This document shows, in pieces, positions 10,844-36,902 of a stretch of 64,000 nt of DNA (its first letter is position 1; each line of letters begins with the position of its first letter). The DNA is from Tetradesmus obliquus. Lineage: Eukaryota; Chlorophyta; Chlorophyceae; Sphaeropleales; Scenedesmaceae. The translations under genes and the position numbers were made by a program. A model generated the notes under the pieces. It made no database searches. It saw only the letters and a list, made by a program, of their open reading frames with translations, and was not told the DNA's origin. The DNA is taken from the NCBI GenBank assembly GCA_030272155.1, contig CP126205.1, positions 2,840,501 through 2,904,500 on the forward strand, written 5' to 3'.

Positions 10844-12740
10844 ATGGCTGTTGCAATCAGCGATATCGGCAAGGAGGTTCGCAGCATCCTGTATGGTGCC
10901 AAGGACGGCGTGTTCCAGTATGACCAGAAGCTCTCCTACTCCACTCGCACAGCAGATGGCGTGCAGCTGGTGCTGAACGCAATCCGCAAGGACGAGAAGG
11001 CGGATCTGAGCCTGCGCACCGTGTACAACTATGGCAACTACGGCCTCAATGCCACCTTCACCACCTCTGACAAGGTGCATGTGCTGGCAAGCGTGGATAA
11101 GATCGCCCCGGGCGTCAAGGTGTCGCTGTCCGCTACCCTTCCGGACAAGGAGTCCGGGAAGCTGCTTGTGGACTACATCAACCAGGTGGGCGAGCAGCAG
11201 GGACCGCTGCAGCAGGGACACAGCTGCTGCTGTTGCAGTTGATGCTGTTGATCCTGCTGCTGTGCAGCAGCTGGGGCCAAGTATCGTGTGCAGGCACGTG
11301 TGAGCAGGGGTTGCCTGGGATCCCTGCAAGCAGCAAGCATTTGCTGTTCAGCAGGCAGCTGCTGAGTTGAAGCGGCTGGATCTGTGCTGGCTCGCTGTGT
11401 ACTGCTCTGGGGCATCCTGTACTGCAGAATATTCTTGCATTGCTGCTGCTGAGCCGAAGCTACCTGTGCCAGCTGTTCACCAAAGAGAGGTTCAAGGATG
11501 CTTGGCATGTACAGATCAGCTTATGGCTTGTATGATTGTGGCGCATGTGCTGCAAAGCACGTTCGTGGGCCAAACAGGAGCAGCAGCAGCAGCAGGCGAT
11601 CTGCCCTGCATTTCTCACACCAGTACGAAAGTTTCAGGTGGCACAGACACCCTGGCTCTGCAACCACTCGCCTGCTGTGTACCTGTTCTGCGCCCTGACA
11701 CCTCTGCTGCTCTGCAATGCTGCTGCTGCCCTCAACACCTGTCGCAAACGTAACAACATAACAACAGCACGTGCACCTGAAGACCAGCGTTGGTATGACC
11801 ACACAGCCCAAGGTCACGCTGTCTGCTGCATCCGGCTACAAGAACCTTGTGTTCGGCGGAGAGGTGGCTTACAGCACTGAGAAGTCCGCTGTCAGCAACT
11901 ACGGCCTGGCGCTGGGCCTGCACGCGGGAGACAGCCAGCTGGCAGTGCACCTGCAGGTAGGGTTTGGCATTGGGGTTTGGGGTTTGGGGTTTGGGGTTGT
12001 GACGTGCATTGAATTTGACACGGCCAGCTGGCGGTGCACCTGCAGGTAGGGGTGACTAATTTGCCCTCTGTTGGACAGCGCACAATGCGCTGTTCATCTG
12101 CATAGCCACAACTCTGTCCCCACTGAGTGGATGCTGGCTGGATCACTGCTACAGAGTCAGCTACAGCCTGTATAACTTCCACTGCCGTACATGCTTTCTT
12201 TTTGCTTGCAGGACAAGCTGGAGACGCTGAAGTTCATGGCAGCGCACAACGTGAGCAAGGACAAGATGCTGGCGGCTGAGATCACCCGCCCCGTGGCTGG
12301 CGGTGACGTGACCTTCCACCTGGGCATTGCACGCCGCATGGAGAACGGCGCACTGCTCAAGACCAAGGTGGGTGCTGTACAATCAGCGCGAGCTTGTTTG
12401 TGGTTTTGGCCCCGATTAGTGTCAGGGTCGTCTGGCAAGGTGTGCATGTTGTGGTTTGGTACGTGCGCTGCTTTCAATGGGCTCGCTTGTAGCGTTGTTT
12501 GTGGATGCTTTGTCCTGTGAGCACCACCTTCTGTTCACTGTGCTATGTTCTCTGCACTGACACTGTTACTTTTGCTGCTGCTGCTACCAACTCACGCAGG
12601 TGGACCACAAGGGTACTCTGTCTGCTCTGTACGAGCAGCGCCTGGCAACCGGCGAGAGGTTTGTGCTGTCCACTCAGCTGGACACCCTCAACATTGGCGG
12701 CAAGGCCCCCAAGGTCGGATTCGCCCTGGACCTGGCCTAA
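10844..12740 (+). CDS. VDAC: Mitochondrial porin, voltage-dependent anion channel
   Basis: VDAC forms the 19-stranded beta-barrel of the outer mitochondrial membrane that passes ATP, ADP and other metabolites. The exons are 10844-11185, 11768-11956, 12212-12367 and 12600-12740, all joined at phase 0, giving 275 aa, the usual length. The N-terminus has the porin amphipathic helix region (SDIGKEVRSILYGAKDG), followed by alternating strand-like segments such as QKLSYSTRTADGVQLVLN and YNYGNYGLNATFTTSDKVHV. The C-terminus GERFVLSTQLDTLNI...KVGFALDLA ends in a hydrophobic beta-signal-like strand, as expected for SAM-dependent insertion. A good start context and the absence of a presequence agree with the family. 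The second and last exons have duplicated 3' edges downstream. Confidence 0.95.
11961..11998 (+). repeat. Short GGGGTTT-type tandem repeat
   Basis: Four consecutive GGGGTTT-like units lie in the second VDAC intron. Four G4 runs with three-base spacers could form a G-quadruplex in the pre-mRNA or DNA. The array is too short to call a telomeric relic. Confidence 0.6.
12021..12054 (+). repeat. Copy of VDAC exon 2 3' edge with donor
   Basis: About 26 bases of the exon end (coding SQLAVHLQ) plus its GTAGGG donor recur about 90 bp downstream within the intron, with one or two substitutions. Confidence 0.75.
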
Positions 12741-12789
12741 GCAGCTGCGGCAGCAGCAGCAGCAGCAGCGGCAGCAGCCAAGGTGGGCA

Positions 12790-12852
12790 GCGGGTGATTG
12801 CGCATCGGCGGCAACGCCTCTAAGGTTGGCTTTGCCTCGGACCTGTCCTAAG
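12790..12852 (+). repeat. Copy of VDAC stop-codon end
   Basis: The last ~45 coding bases (IGGKAPKVGFALDLA and stop) recur about 110 bp after the true stop, as IGGNASKVGFASDLS followed again by TAA and a CAG run. The copy is not part of the predicted protein. It parallels the 3' end array of QPT. Confidence 0.8.
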
Positions 12853-14180
12853 CAGCAGCAGCAGCAGCCGGGGGTACAACAGGGCAGCGTGCTGCAGCGT
12901 CCAGGTTGCTGCAACCAGCAGCATGCAGCGTGGTGTGGTGCTGCAGCGGCAAGGAACTGGCTGCTGGCGCTGGTTCATGGTTAGCGGGTTTGCAAGATGC
13001 TTTGTTGACAATGAAGAGCAGGTGGCATCGCAACGCATGCTAATGCATGCTTGCCCCGCGTGTTTGGCAGCTGCAGTGTGGGTGGTCACGCACTTGCAAT
13101 TGTTCACTCAGGTTGCTGGCAGCAGCGTTGTGGCGTCTGCAGCTGCAGTGAGTTGTATCTATCCTGATGTTGCAGGTATTGGCGTTGCTGACAGGTTGCG
13201 TTTTGTGTTGTGCTGCATGATGCATATCTTGTGCATGCATCTGCAATGTTCTCAGACCTGCAGCCACAGCTGTAGTTGTTAGGTGGGCATACCCTACCTG
13301 TTCTGGGCTCATATTTGACTTGCATCTCATTCTTAACGGACTAAGGCACACGTGACTATACATGTATCTCTGTGTTAGATGCATGAAGTGCCACTGCACA
13401 TGCAAGGCTGCAACAGTCAGTGTAAGGAGCCTCCTTGTTGCAGCAATTACGCAATCGGTGCAGCCTGGGACTATCGCCCATGTTTGTGAGCCAGATCATA
13501 GGCCACAGCAATAGCATCGCGGCAGCAATCGTGAGGCAGATGGCTGCAGCGCCGCCGGCGGTGCAGCATCCACCCCCCAGAGCCCCCACCCCCGGAGCGC
13601 CGGCGGCGCTTGGCTACTTCGAAGTAAATAGAGCAATTGCAAATTTGGAAACAAGCATGGACCTTGTGGGCAGATAGTCTGCAGGACGTGACGTTACATA
13701 ACCCACTCAGCAAAGGAGCAGCTGCTGCGGCAACCCATTCAGCAGCCAACATTTGCACCGCAAATTTGCACCCAATGCACCAGAGCGGCCAGCACTGTGC
13801 TCCCCACGCAACACCCACCGCTCCCCTGACACCACAGCATACCCCAGCCACCCGAAAATCACAACAGCGTTTCCTCAAGCGGTCCGAACTACGTGGCACT
13901 CCCTCGCCTCTCCTCAAAGCAAACACGTGCATGCGCCTCTCACGCTGCCTCAAACTGTTGCCCTGCTGCGCTGGAGGCTTAGCAGATTTGCACAGCAGCA
14001 CTGGTCATGCTGCATAATGCATCCAACACAGCAAAAAACGCATGCCAGCGCTCCTTGCCTGCATGCTTTGCTGCCAATGCTTCGCACTCCATCCCCAGCC
14101 CGACGTGCAGCGTCCCCGTTCCAACTCTCTGCTCGCCCCAGCTAGCACAATCCCAGCCATTTTCCTTTTAGCCGGCTGTG
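12853..14180. other. Convergent 3' flanks of VDAC and the Ca2+-ATPase
   Basis: VDAC reads in from the left and the ATPase from the right, so this 1.3 kb should hold both 3' UTRs. Short ORFs occur on both strands (for example 13471-14001 minus), but none has a recognisable motif. No RNA gene or mobile element was seen. Confidence 0.5.
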
Positions 14181-27936
<13,756 letters not shown>

Positions 27937-30773
27937 GGCCTGTAGCGCAGCAAGAGGAGCAGAGCAGGCTCGGGCACTTCGTTGATTAGACAAGCGCCAT
28001 CACTCGTTTGATCAGTCTCGGCGTTAGCGAAAAAAACATGAGCCTTCAAGAGCCACGTGGTATCAGGGTGGAGTGTGTGGCGTTAGGTGGAGTGTCAGCG
28101 AGAACGAAAATGCTTGCACTTTGCCAGGAATCAAGTACGATGTGATGCAGGTTGTGCTGTTTTACGTGGGCCTGACTGAGAGCTCCATGCACCCTGGACA
28201 CCCTGTCTGCAGCGTGAGGTCCCTCACTCTAGCACCTTCCGACACAAGGGAGACGGCAAATGATTAGCTGTGCAGCAACCCATAGAGCACCTTACACACA
28301 AAGCAGGGCCTCGTGCACATGCTGACACAGGTATCTGGCTTGAAAACAATGATGCAGATGCAGGCATACACGAATGCCACAAAACAGCGCTTCCTCCACC
28401 CACATGCCTTGCAAACATAAACATGATGAAGGGATTCTTTCACCCCCCTCTCACCCCCTTCCCACCCCTTCACCCCTTCCCCCAACAATGCTGAGATTTG
28501 AAGTACTGAAGAAACATCCGCAGATGCGCCTAAGGACGCATGCCTGTCGAGTGGCCAGTATGCACATCTTAAGGAGCGCTGCACCAAACCACGTCCAGCA
28601 TACCAGGTCATGTCGTCATACGAGCACACCAGCAGTCTCTCACATGCTCAAATGCGACAACAGCTCATCGCTGTAAGCATGTGCAGCCTTGCACAGCAAC
28701 TCCGCCAATGGCAGCCTCCACAGCAGGAGCAGCATGGCAGCAACCATGGCGTCCTGCAAGCAGAGGTAGCCCCATGCATGCACGGCTGTGCGACTCACAT
28801 GATGCCTCAACGCCGCTGCAGTGTGGATATGATGCACGCGGCAGCACTGCTGCGGTCAAAGAAAGCAGGCACCAGCGAATGCAGCCGACTTCTGGCACAA
28901 ACACGGCGGCGACGACATGATGCACTCATGCAAAACAGCCAGCTGGTCATGTCAAACCCACCATTGGTACAACCAGTCGGGGAGTTATGTCAGCAGGTCA
29001 GTCGGTCATAGCGGATGCACGAGTAGATGTCCGCCGCAAGCCAAACCAGCACAGCCAGAGGGCAGGCGGCAGGTAGCAGCCGCACCAGCGCACGCAACAG
29101 AGCAGGCCTGCTGCACACCTGTCACCGCCGGCGCAGCTGCTGGTGTTGCCGCAGCCTCAAAGTATGCTGCTTCAAACATGCCCCCTCACAGCAGTGCATA
29201 TGATTGCACAGACCAGCGAGCCACGACACCAGTGCACATGAGCACACAACAACACATCAGGCTGCAGACACCCGGGCGATGGGCGGCACACCAGAGCCTG
29301 CAGGATACAGCACAAGTCACCAATGGGCAGCTTGATTGCACACCCTTTCAGACCTGGCATGCATCGCTGCAAACATACCCTGGCGTTCCCCCGCTACACC
29401 CATCCTTCAGAGCAGGCTCACACAACATCTGCACCAGCCTCACACTCAGCCTGACCAAACCATGCCCCACAGGCGTTGCCGCGCCACATGTTGCGAGTTC
29501 ACAGCAGGCGAAGCACATGGCTGGAGCAGCACATGCGCCGGGCTGCAAGCAAGATGCGGCTGCTGCGCAGGACCCTCGCTGCTACGCCAGAACACACCAC
29601 GCTGACCTCAACGAGCCAAACCCAAGCAGTGGGCTGCAGTCGACAAGTGTACATAGATACATACCAGCAGTGCACAGCACCGCCCCCGCCTTGCAGCAGG
29701 ACAGAGTGAAAAGTAACAAGTGTGTTGCGCAGAAACACAAGAGAAACACAGACTTGCCCTGTCCTGCCCTGCCCTTGCAGACAGATAACCTCCCAGCAGG
29801 TGAAGCTGGGCTGACAAGTGTAGCTCCCACACGTGACTGCCTCAGTGTTGTTGCTAAACATGCCTGATACACAGCGCACAAAGCACCCAGCACCTGCACA
29901 TGCTGCGAAGCGCAGTGCAAAGGGCAGCACATGCACACTGCGCAGAGCATGGCTCGCTTACTCATGATAAGACCCACGAGCACAACCCTGACCCACGGTT
30001 ACCAAAGTCACCAGACCGTCGTCCAAAGTAAAGAATGGATGAATGTCCATGCCTTGAGCTACGCCAAGTAGCACCAATGTAATGCATGGATTGCTGCCCA
30101 TGTTAGACGCAATGCGACGGAGCCGAGAGCAGCGCCATGTCAAGCCTGCAAGCAGGCCCACGCAACTGCACCGACACACTACAGATGTTGCACACCAAGC
30201 ACACTGCAGCCCGACCAAACGCTGCAGCTGAAGCAAGGCAGACCGCAGTGATGTCAGACAGTCTGCCCAGGCGACTTGGCGCCTGCAAAGCAGCTGCTGC
30301 CAAGCCTTGACGAGTCTGCACACCCACCCTCCCCCTCAGTGTAGCCAAACAGCTGGCTGCGCACAACGGTCGAAATGTACTGGGTGCGCTGCTGGGCAAA
30401 TGCAGCAGCACCCCCGCACAAGCTTGATGCTGTGCGCAAAACCTGCAGCACCGCCTGCTGCTATGCTGCCTTTCAGGGAGATGTTGACTGGACTGCACAC
30501 TCTGCACACCCGGCCCGCAAGTGCTTGGTATATATCGCATACTCTGCATAACGCATACTCTGCAATGAACGTAGCCCAAACATCAGCCCACAGCAGCAGC
30601 ACGCACAGCCGCATCAGCATCAGCAGCTGTGTCAGCTGTGCTCATGCTGCCGCTGTGACCACCTGTGCATGCCCCGACCTACAGCACCAAATGCACCCAC
30701 GCGCCAGAGGCCCACCACACCATGCACGCCACATGCACTGCTGCAGGTCAGCTGCCACGCTGCCTGCCCCTCC
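27937..30773. other. ATPase promoter side and 3' flank of the Tudor-like gene
   Basis: This 2.8 kb lies between two minus-strand genes. It must hold the ATPase 5' UTR and promoter (nearest 27,937 onward) and the 3' UTR of the gene ending at 30774. A 316-codon plus-strand ORF at 28917-29867 shows no family motif and is composed like random translation of CA-rich DNA. I see no RNA gene or transposon. Confidence 0.45.
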
Positions 30774-33700
30774 CTACTGAAACAGCGACGGCGCACTGCC
30801 GTTCAAGCATGCCAGCAGCCCCGCCTGGCCCTGCAACGCTGCCATGCTCTGCAGCGCCTCCAAACTAGGCACTGCTGCCAGCAGCGCTGCCGTTGCCGCA
30901 GACATATGCACGTGCGGCACGTGCAGCGCAGCAGCGCACGGGCGCGGCGGCTCAGCAGCAGGTGTGCCGGCACCCATCGGGAGGCCGCCATACTGCATTG
31001 GGTACATCAGGTCAGGCCTATTTGAGGTGGCTTGCACCTCACCCACAGCATCCAGCAGCGCGCGCAGCGTGGCTGCCTTGCCTTCGCTGTCGCCGCTGCC
31101 AAACAGCAAGCACGAGCCATTCCTGACCTGCTGCTGCTGCTGGGCGCCGTTGCGCAGCAGCGCCGCCTCCGGCACTGACGACTGCCTGCCCATGCGCGGG
31201 GATGCCGCTCCACCAAACGGCGGCAGATCCTGGCTGGTGCTGTGTGCATGCTGCAGCCCCTGCTCGGCTGCAGCAGCACCATACAGCCCCTGCTGCTGGT
31301 ACTGCTGCTGCTGCTGCAGGCTATTGCCGTTGGTGAGGCTGTGCCGCCGCGCCAGCATGTGCCCGTTGCCGCCCTGCTGCTGCTGCTGCGCTGGCGGCGG
31401 CCGTGGCGGCCGGTTGAGCGGCTTTGACCAGTTGTGCCCCCGCCTGCGGCCGCCCTGACGCGCATGGCCGTAGCCACGCGGGCTCAGCTGCGAGTCGTCA
31501 GCGCCAGCAGAGCACCGCTGCCCAAAGCTGCCAGAGTGCTGCTGCTGCATGGAGTCGTACATACCGTACAGCTCACCAGAGTGCGCCCTGCCCATGGATG
31601 CGCCAACCAGCACGCATGCTGCTTCGACATCCTCAAGGTCGCTGCCGCCAACCATCTGCTGCTGCTCAGAGTGCATGTGGCCCTCGCGAGGCGCCGGGCC
31701 TGCTGCAGCCGCCACCTGCTGCTGCTGCTCGCCCCAAGACTCGCATGGCTGCTGCAGCACCTGCTGCTGCTGCTTCTTGGGGTGCACGCCCTGCTGCTGC
31801 TCCTGCTGGCTCGGCTGCTGCAACATGCCCTTCTTGTAAGCACCCTTCCAGCTGGCCTTCCACCCCAGGTGCAGCTGCGGCTGTTGCGGCTGCTGCTGAG
31901 GTGCCGGTGCTGCTGCTGGGTGCGGCTGCAGCTCTGGCAGCTCATGCAGCATCGGGTACTCAAACGCATCCACGGCATCGCTGTTGCTGCGGCCAAAGCC
32001 ATTTGACTTGCTGCTGGCAGCGCCGCTGCTGGTGCGGCCCTTCTTGGCTGGCCGCTGCAGGTCGTCGCTGTCCAAGCGAGCACGCTGCGGCTTGCCTTTG
32101 CGCCTGTGACCAGAAGCCTTAGGCGAGCCACCTGCTGTGGGGCTGCTAGGGCTGATGGGCAGGCCTTCGCTGCTGCTGCTGTGCTTCATTGCACGGCCGG
32201 CATCGATGTGCAGCCCAAGCTCCTTGCTGCCGCTGGCCTGCGGCTGCGACTGCTGTGGCTGCGATTGCTGCTGCTGCTGCTGGGACGACTGCAGCTGCTC
32301 CGCGCGCCCAGAGTCTTGTGACTGTGTAGCAGCTGAGCGGCTGCGTGCATAGCGAGAGCGCTTGCCGCTAGCAGTCAGCGTCACCTGTGCGGCGTCGCCA
32401 TCGCTAGCAGCGGAAGCTGCTGCTGCTGCCTTGCCGCCCCGGCGGTTGAAGCGCCCTCTGCCAGCACTTGGTGGCCGCGCAGCAGCCGGTGCAGGCGCTG
32501 CCGACACCGCCTCTTCTGCCCTGTCTGATGCAGGCTCAAGCCTCGCTGCTGCTGCAGTGCCGGCAACACCCTCACCAGCCTGGCGCTCGCTACTGCTGTC
32601 TGCAGGTGCAGTAGCTGCTGCTGCTTCTGCAGCCTCTAACTTGGCTGCAGCCGCTGCTGCTGCAGCGGCAGCATGCTTGGCAGCAACAGCGGCTGCTTGC
32701 TTGGCGGAAGCAGCTGCTGCTTGCTTGGAAGAAGCAGCAGCTGCTTGCTTGGCAGCAACAACAGCTGCTTGCTTGGCCGAGGCAGCAGCTGCTTGCTTCG
32801 CTGAGGCAGCAGCTGCCTGCTTGGCCGAAGCAGCAGCTGCTTGCTTAGCGGAAGCTGCAGCTGCTTGCTTAGCTGAAGCTGCAGCTGCTTGCTTGGCGGA
32901 AGCTGCAGCGGCTTGCTTGGCGGAGGCAGCTGCTGCTTGCTTGGCGGCAGCAGCTGCTGCTTGCTTGGCGGAAACAGCAGCAGCTGCTTGCTTGGCGGAA
33001 GCAGCCGCTGCTTGCTTAGTGGCAGCAGCTGCTGCCAGCTTAGCCCCAGGTGCCTTGCCAGCACCCCTGCTGAGTGCCTTCACCACAGGACTCTCCTGCC
33101 CAGCTGCCTTGCTGGCTGCTGCGTCTCCTCCCTCACTCTGCCGTCGCCGCTTGTGATTACTGAGCTGCGGCTGTTCCTTCAGAGGCTGCTGCGGCCGCTC
33201 AACTGCCTGTTCTACAGCTGCTTGCCGTGAACCCCGCGCCTCCTGGTCCTCTACCTTTGCCTGCTGCTGCAGCTGCTGCTGCTGTTCTATTTGCGATGGC
33301 TGCTTCTGCTGAGGCTGCTGCTGCTCCTCCGCCTGCTGCTGTACCTGCTGCTCAGGCTCACGCTGCTGCTGCCCCTGCAGCGGTTTCTGCTCGACAGCAG
33401 GCTGCTCCTGCTGCCGCACAGTGCCCCGCTGCTCCTGCTGCAGCTGCTCTACCTTCACCTCAGTGACAGCTGGGCTGTCCACTGTCAGAGGCTCCGGCTG
33501 AGCAGCTGCCTGCTCATCATCCTCCTGATCATCAGAGGATGTGTCCCTGTCACTCACCGCGCCACCAGCAGCTGCTGCTGCCCTTGGCCCGCGCTTGGTT
33601 GCCGCACCTGCTTTGCAGTGCGGCTGCAGCTGCTCTGCATCGCTGTCGCCAGCGCCGCCATCGCTGGCTGTTGCTGCAGCTGCGCTCCCAGGCTTGGGCT

Positions 33701-35941
33701 GGCTCCTGCCCTTGCAGCTGCGGGGCTTGCCCTCGCTCTGCTTCACCTTTGGCTCCCATGCACCATCCCCCTGCAGGCAGCAGCAGCGGCGGCAGGACAA
33801 AGCACCAAGGCGAGCCATAAGCAGGAGGAGCAGCGGCAGCAGCAGCAGCAAGGGACAGGGCGTGCACCATCATGATAGCAGCCAGAACATGTAACCTGAA
33901 CATACTTCCATGCCATCAGATTGTTGCAGCTGCTGCAATATTGCTTTGCAGCCCGGCAGACCGTCCCGCTGCAAACATATGCACACGCTGCTCATGAACA
34001 ACCGCCGCCCTTGCAACGAGCGTTGAGCACACACATCACTTGTGTTGACAGTGACGGTGCGCTGCACAGCAGGAGTTGCACACCAGCACACACATCGACA
34101 AACAAAACTTGGGCTCAAGCCCAAGAATCACCACCCACAGCTGCTGTTACTACTGTGATGCTGTGCTGGCAACAGCAACCCACCAGATAGCGCCAGTCCT
34201 TGCCCTTGTATGAGCCGCGCCAGATGCGGGCATGGTCCCTGGCCAGCCAGAAGGGGCCACCCTCATGGCTGAAGCCCTGGTACTCCAGCATCACTTTGCT
34301 GCCTGCATCCTTGAGCACCTTGGCGCGGTACCACTTCTTGCCATACTGCACCATTGGCAGCTTGGGGATCTTCACCAGCTTGCCGCTGCTGCCACCGGCA
34401 GTGGAGTGCACTGCTGCTGGCGCTGCAGCTGACGGCTGGGAAGCAGCAGCGGCGCTGCGGCCTGCTGCTGTTGCATCTGCGCTTGTTGCTGTGGCGGTGC
34501 GCTGCAGCCGCTGCTGCTGCTGCTGCTTGCCGCTGGACTGCTGCTGCCCAGAGGTCTGCTGGTCCTGCTCATGGCTGCTGCTGCTTGCTTTGCCTGACGC
34601 AGCCCCAGACATGCAAGAGTCGCCGCCAGCAGCGCCAGAATCAGACGTCTGCGGCAAGGACACAGGAACATCAGCACAGAGTACGTGTGCGAGCCTGCAC
34701 ATGAGCGCTGGGCATGTGATACTACACACAACTGTGCACGCTGCGGTGCGAGAGTAAGGTTACTAAGCATGCATTGCTTGCTTGCCATGAGAACAGGAAC
34801 TGCCTGCTTACTGCCATTGCTTGAACAACCACTCTGTACAGACAGTTTGCATGCATGCCGGCCACTATGCAGAACCCCCAAGGCCTATTTCACTGCTTGC
34901 AGGAAACTCATGAGCATGCAACGTTCATGTGCAGGCGCAATTCACAACTGCAGCTCACACTATGCAGGCTGCTACAGCAACAAGCTCATGCACACCCACG
35001 TTCAAGCCATAGCACATGAATGCCAGGCACAGCACGTGAATGCATGGTGCGATTGCTCCAGTGGTCCGCTGATGGCACTCACCCGTGCTGCCAAATGCGC
35101 CGCCTCCAGCAGCTTGTTCACGGGCTTGCCCTCCACACCAGCTGCGTGCAGGTGCTCAATAGCCAGCCGCTCCTGCTCACTCAAAGAGCTGCTGCTCTCG
35201 TGCTTCGCTGCAGCACTGTGATGGTCGTCCTGCTGCTGCTGCAGCTGCTGCTGCTGATCATGCTGGTCGTGCTCGTCTTTCGACTTTGACCTGAGTCCTG
35301 CGACAGGCTTGACGTGCGTCTCAACCATGTCGACCTCCAGCATTGCAAGCTCACGGTTTGTGCTGCGCTTGCGCGGCTTGTCACTCTTGGCAGCTGCGCT
35401 CTCCTCCTGTGCATCTTCAGCCTGTTCCTCGTTGCTGCCTTGCAACTGCTGCTCCTGCAGCTGCTGCTTGGCCTTAGGTGCTGCAGCCTTGCTGCCGCCA
35501 GCAGCAGGCAGCTTTGCTACCTTGCCGCTGCTGCTGCGCTGCGTGCTGAGCACAGGCGCTGGCGCAGGCCCGCGGCGTGAATGCCGTGTGAGGGCATTCA
35601 GCTCCTCGTGCAAGCGCCTCGCCAACTGCTCATCTGTCTCAGCCACTGGATCGCTGCTGACAGCCTCCAGCTTCCGCTTCTTGCCTGCAGGCAGTGGCAT
35701 ACGACATGCATTTGTATACGCAACAAACGCTGCCTGAGCTTGCAACACTGTCTGTATGCTGTGCACAAACACCAGCAGCTGTGGTGCAGGATAGAAGCAA
35801 AAGCAGATCTGTGGGGCACTGACGCTATGTGCAGCTGTTCTAATCCCCACAGACACGCACTATGTGTCAGCTGTCCAGACACCAACTGAAGCTGCTCACC
35901 TGCTTCATGCTCTGGGAACATGATGTGCCACAGGCTGGTGC
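30774..35941 (-). CDS. Large low-complexity protein with Tudor/Agenet-like segment (5' incomplete)
   Basis: Four exons are clear: 35941-35900, 35684-35083, 34648-34184 and 33770-30774. Their joins keep frame and give about 1368 codons. Upstream exon(s) supplying the start were not found. The order is SLWHIMFPEHEAG, then KKRKLEAV and an ELARRLHEELN-like segment (DEQLARRLHEELN), then an acidic/Gln-rich region. Next comes a compact segment near the end of exon 3 (KKWYRAKVLKDAGSKVMLEY to FWLARDHARIWRGSYKG and KDWRYLGDGAWEP). Aromatics spaced around beta-strand-like hydrophobics suggest a Tudor/Agenet (methyl-lysine reader) fold. A long tail follows with (AKQAAAAS)n repeats, poly-Gln and basic patches (FNRRGGK, GHRRKGKPQRARL). 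A nuclear chromatin-associated role is inference; I do not recognise a named family. Confidence 0.7.
32640..33050 (-). repeat. 24-bp coding minisatellite, (AKQAAAAS)n
   Basis: About 15 tandem 24-bp units in the last exon encode the octapeptide AKQAAAAS with small variations. The translation is Lys/Ala-rich and predicted helical, reminiscent of histone H1-like tails. The reverse strand is also open, which creates a spurious 264-codon antisense ORF. Confidence 0.85.
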
Positions 35942-36869
35942 CTGCGAGGGGAATCAGGGCAGCCGAGGCAGGGTCAGTGCGATATCTCCTGCACGCTGGA
36001 GTGTGTTCAGTAGATACTCCGCAGCCAAGACGGCCAAGACGGCATGTGCTTGCTTGATGCGCCGTGCTGACAAAGCTGGGCGCCCCAAACTGTTGGCCCA
36101 CCCCCTCCAGCTGCAGGACTGGCCCTGCTACGCGTCCGTGGACTGCAGGCTGATGATACAAGTATTCCAAGGCTTACTCTAGGAATGTGAATGCCTTCCA
36201 AGCCCCGCACTCGCCGCTGAGCGTGAAGCAAAAGCCAGCGAGCTCAAGCAGGGCACATACAGCAGGCCGATATGCGCCTCGATGTTGCTGTGTGGAGCTG
36301 TAATGTCATCTTTGATACCACAAGAATGCTGTGCTGGCGCTGCTGGCCCTGCCAGGAATCCTGTCGGTCTGTGGAGCTGAGCACAAGCTGCCCAGGTTGC
36401 TTAGCTGCGCCAACTTTGTGTTATAGCCTACCTGTTGGACTCTTTATAAGTCCTTGCGCTGACCCGCCTAAGCCATCCTCCTTGGCTCCAGTGCAGCAAG
36501 ACTCGGATAGCGATGCTGCCCCTTGACTCCCCTCCCTGCCCAGGAAAGCAAGCTAAAGAAAGTCACCAAACCACTTCTTCAGATTAATGACCTGCAAGGC
36601 TCTCGCTTTGAAGTGCTTGCATACACACTCAGCTTAGCTCGCTGTATGAAAGACTCAGCCTCTCAAAGCCTGCACACGCAAACGACGCAAAGCATGTTTC
36701 TTTGGTTGCAACGTTTGCCACACTCTTCCGGTGCACACTGACTCTTGTGACACAACAGGTTCTAGTGCAGCCTGTTTCGACATGTGCTGCCGCTGGCCGC
36801 TGAGACAAGCATATTGATACTTCTACGAACAGAAGCATCCAACTCGCTTCAGTCAACTGTTGCGAGGCA

Positions 36870-36902
<33 letters not shown>

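Noticed and set aside
11961..11998. Interstitial telomere
   Set aside because: Only four GGGGTTT-like units, inside a VDAC intron, and not a standard green-algal TTTAGGG or TTTTAGGG array.
28917..29867. 316-codon plus-strand ORF
   Set aside because: Its translation is Cys/His/Gln/Thr-rich without motif or domain, and nearby frames are equally open. It is probably a chance ORF in stop-poor, CA-rich DNA beside a minus-strand gene's 3' end.
32362..33156. 264-codon plus-strand ORF rich in ACLAEAAA repeats
   Set aside because: It is the reverse complement of the AKQAAAAS minisatellite in the real minus-strand exon.
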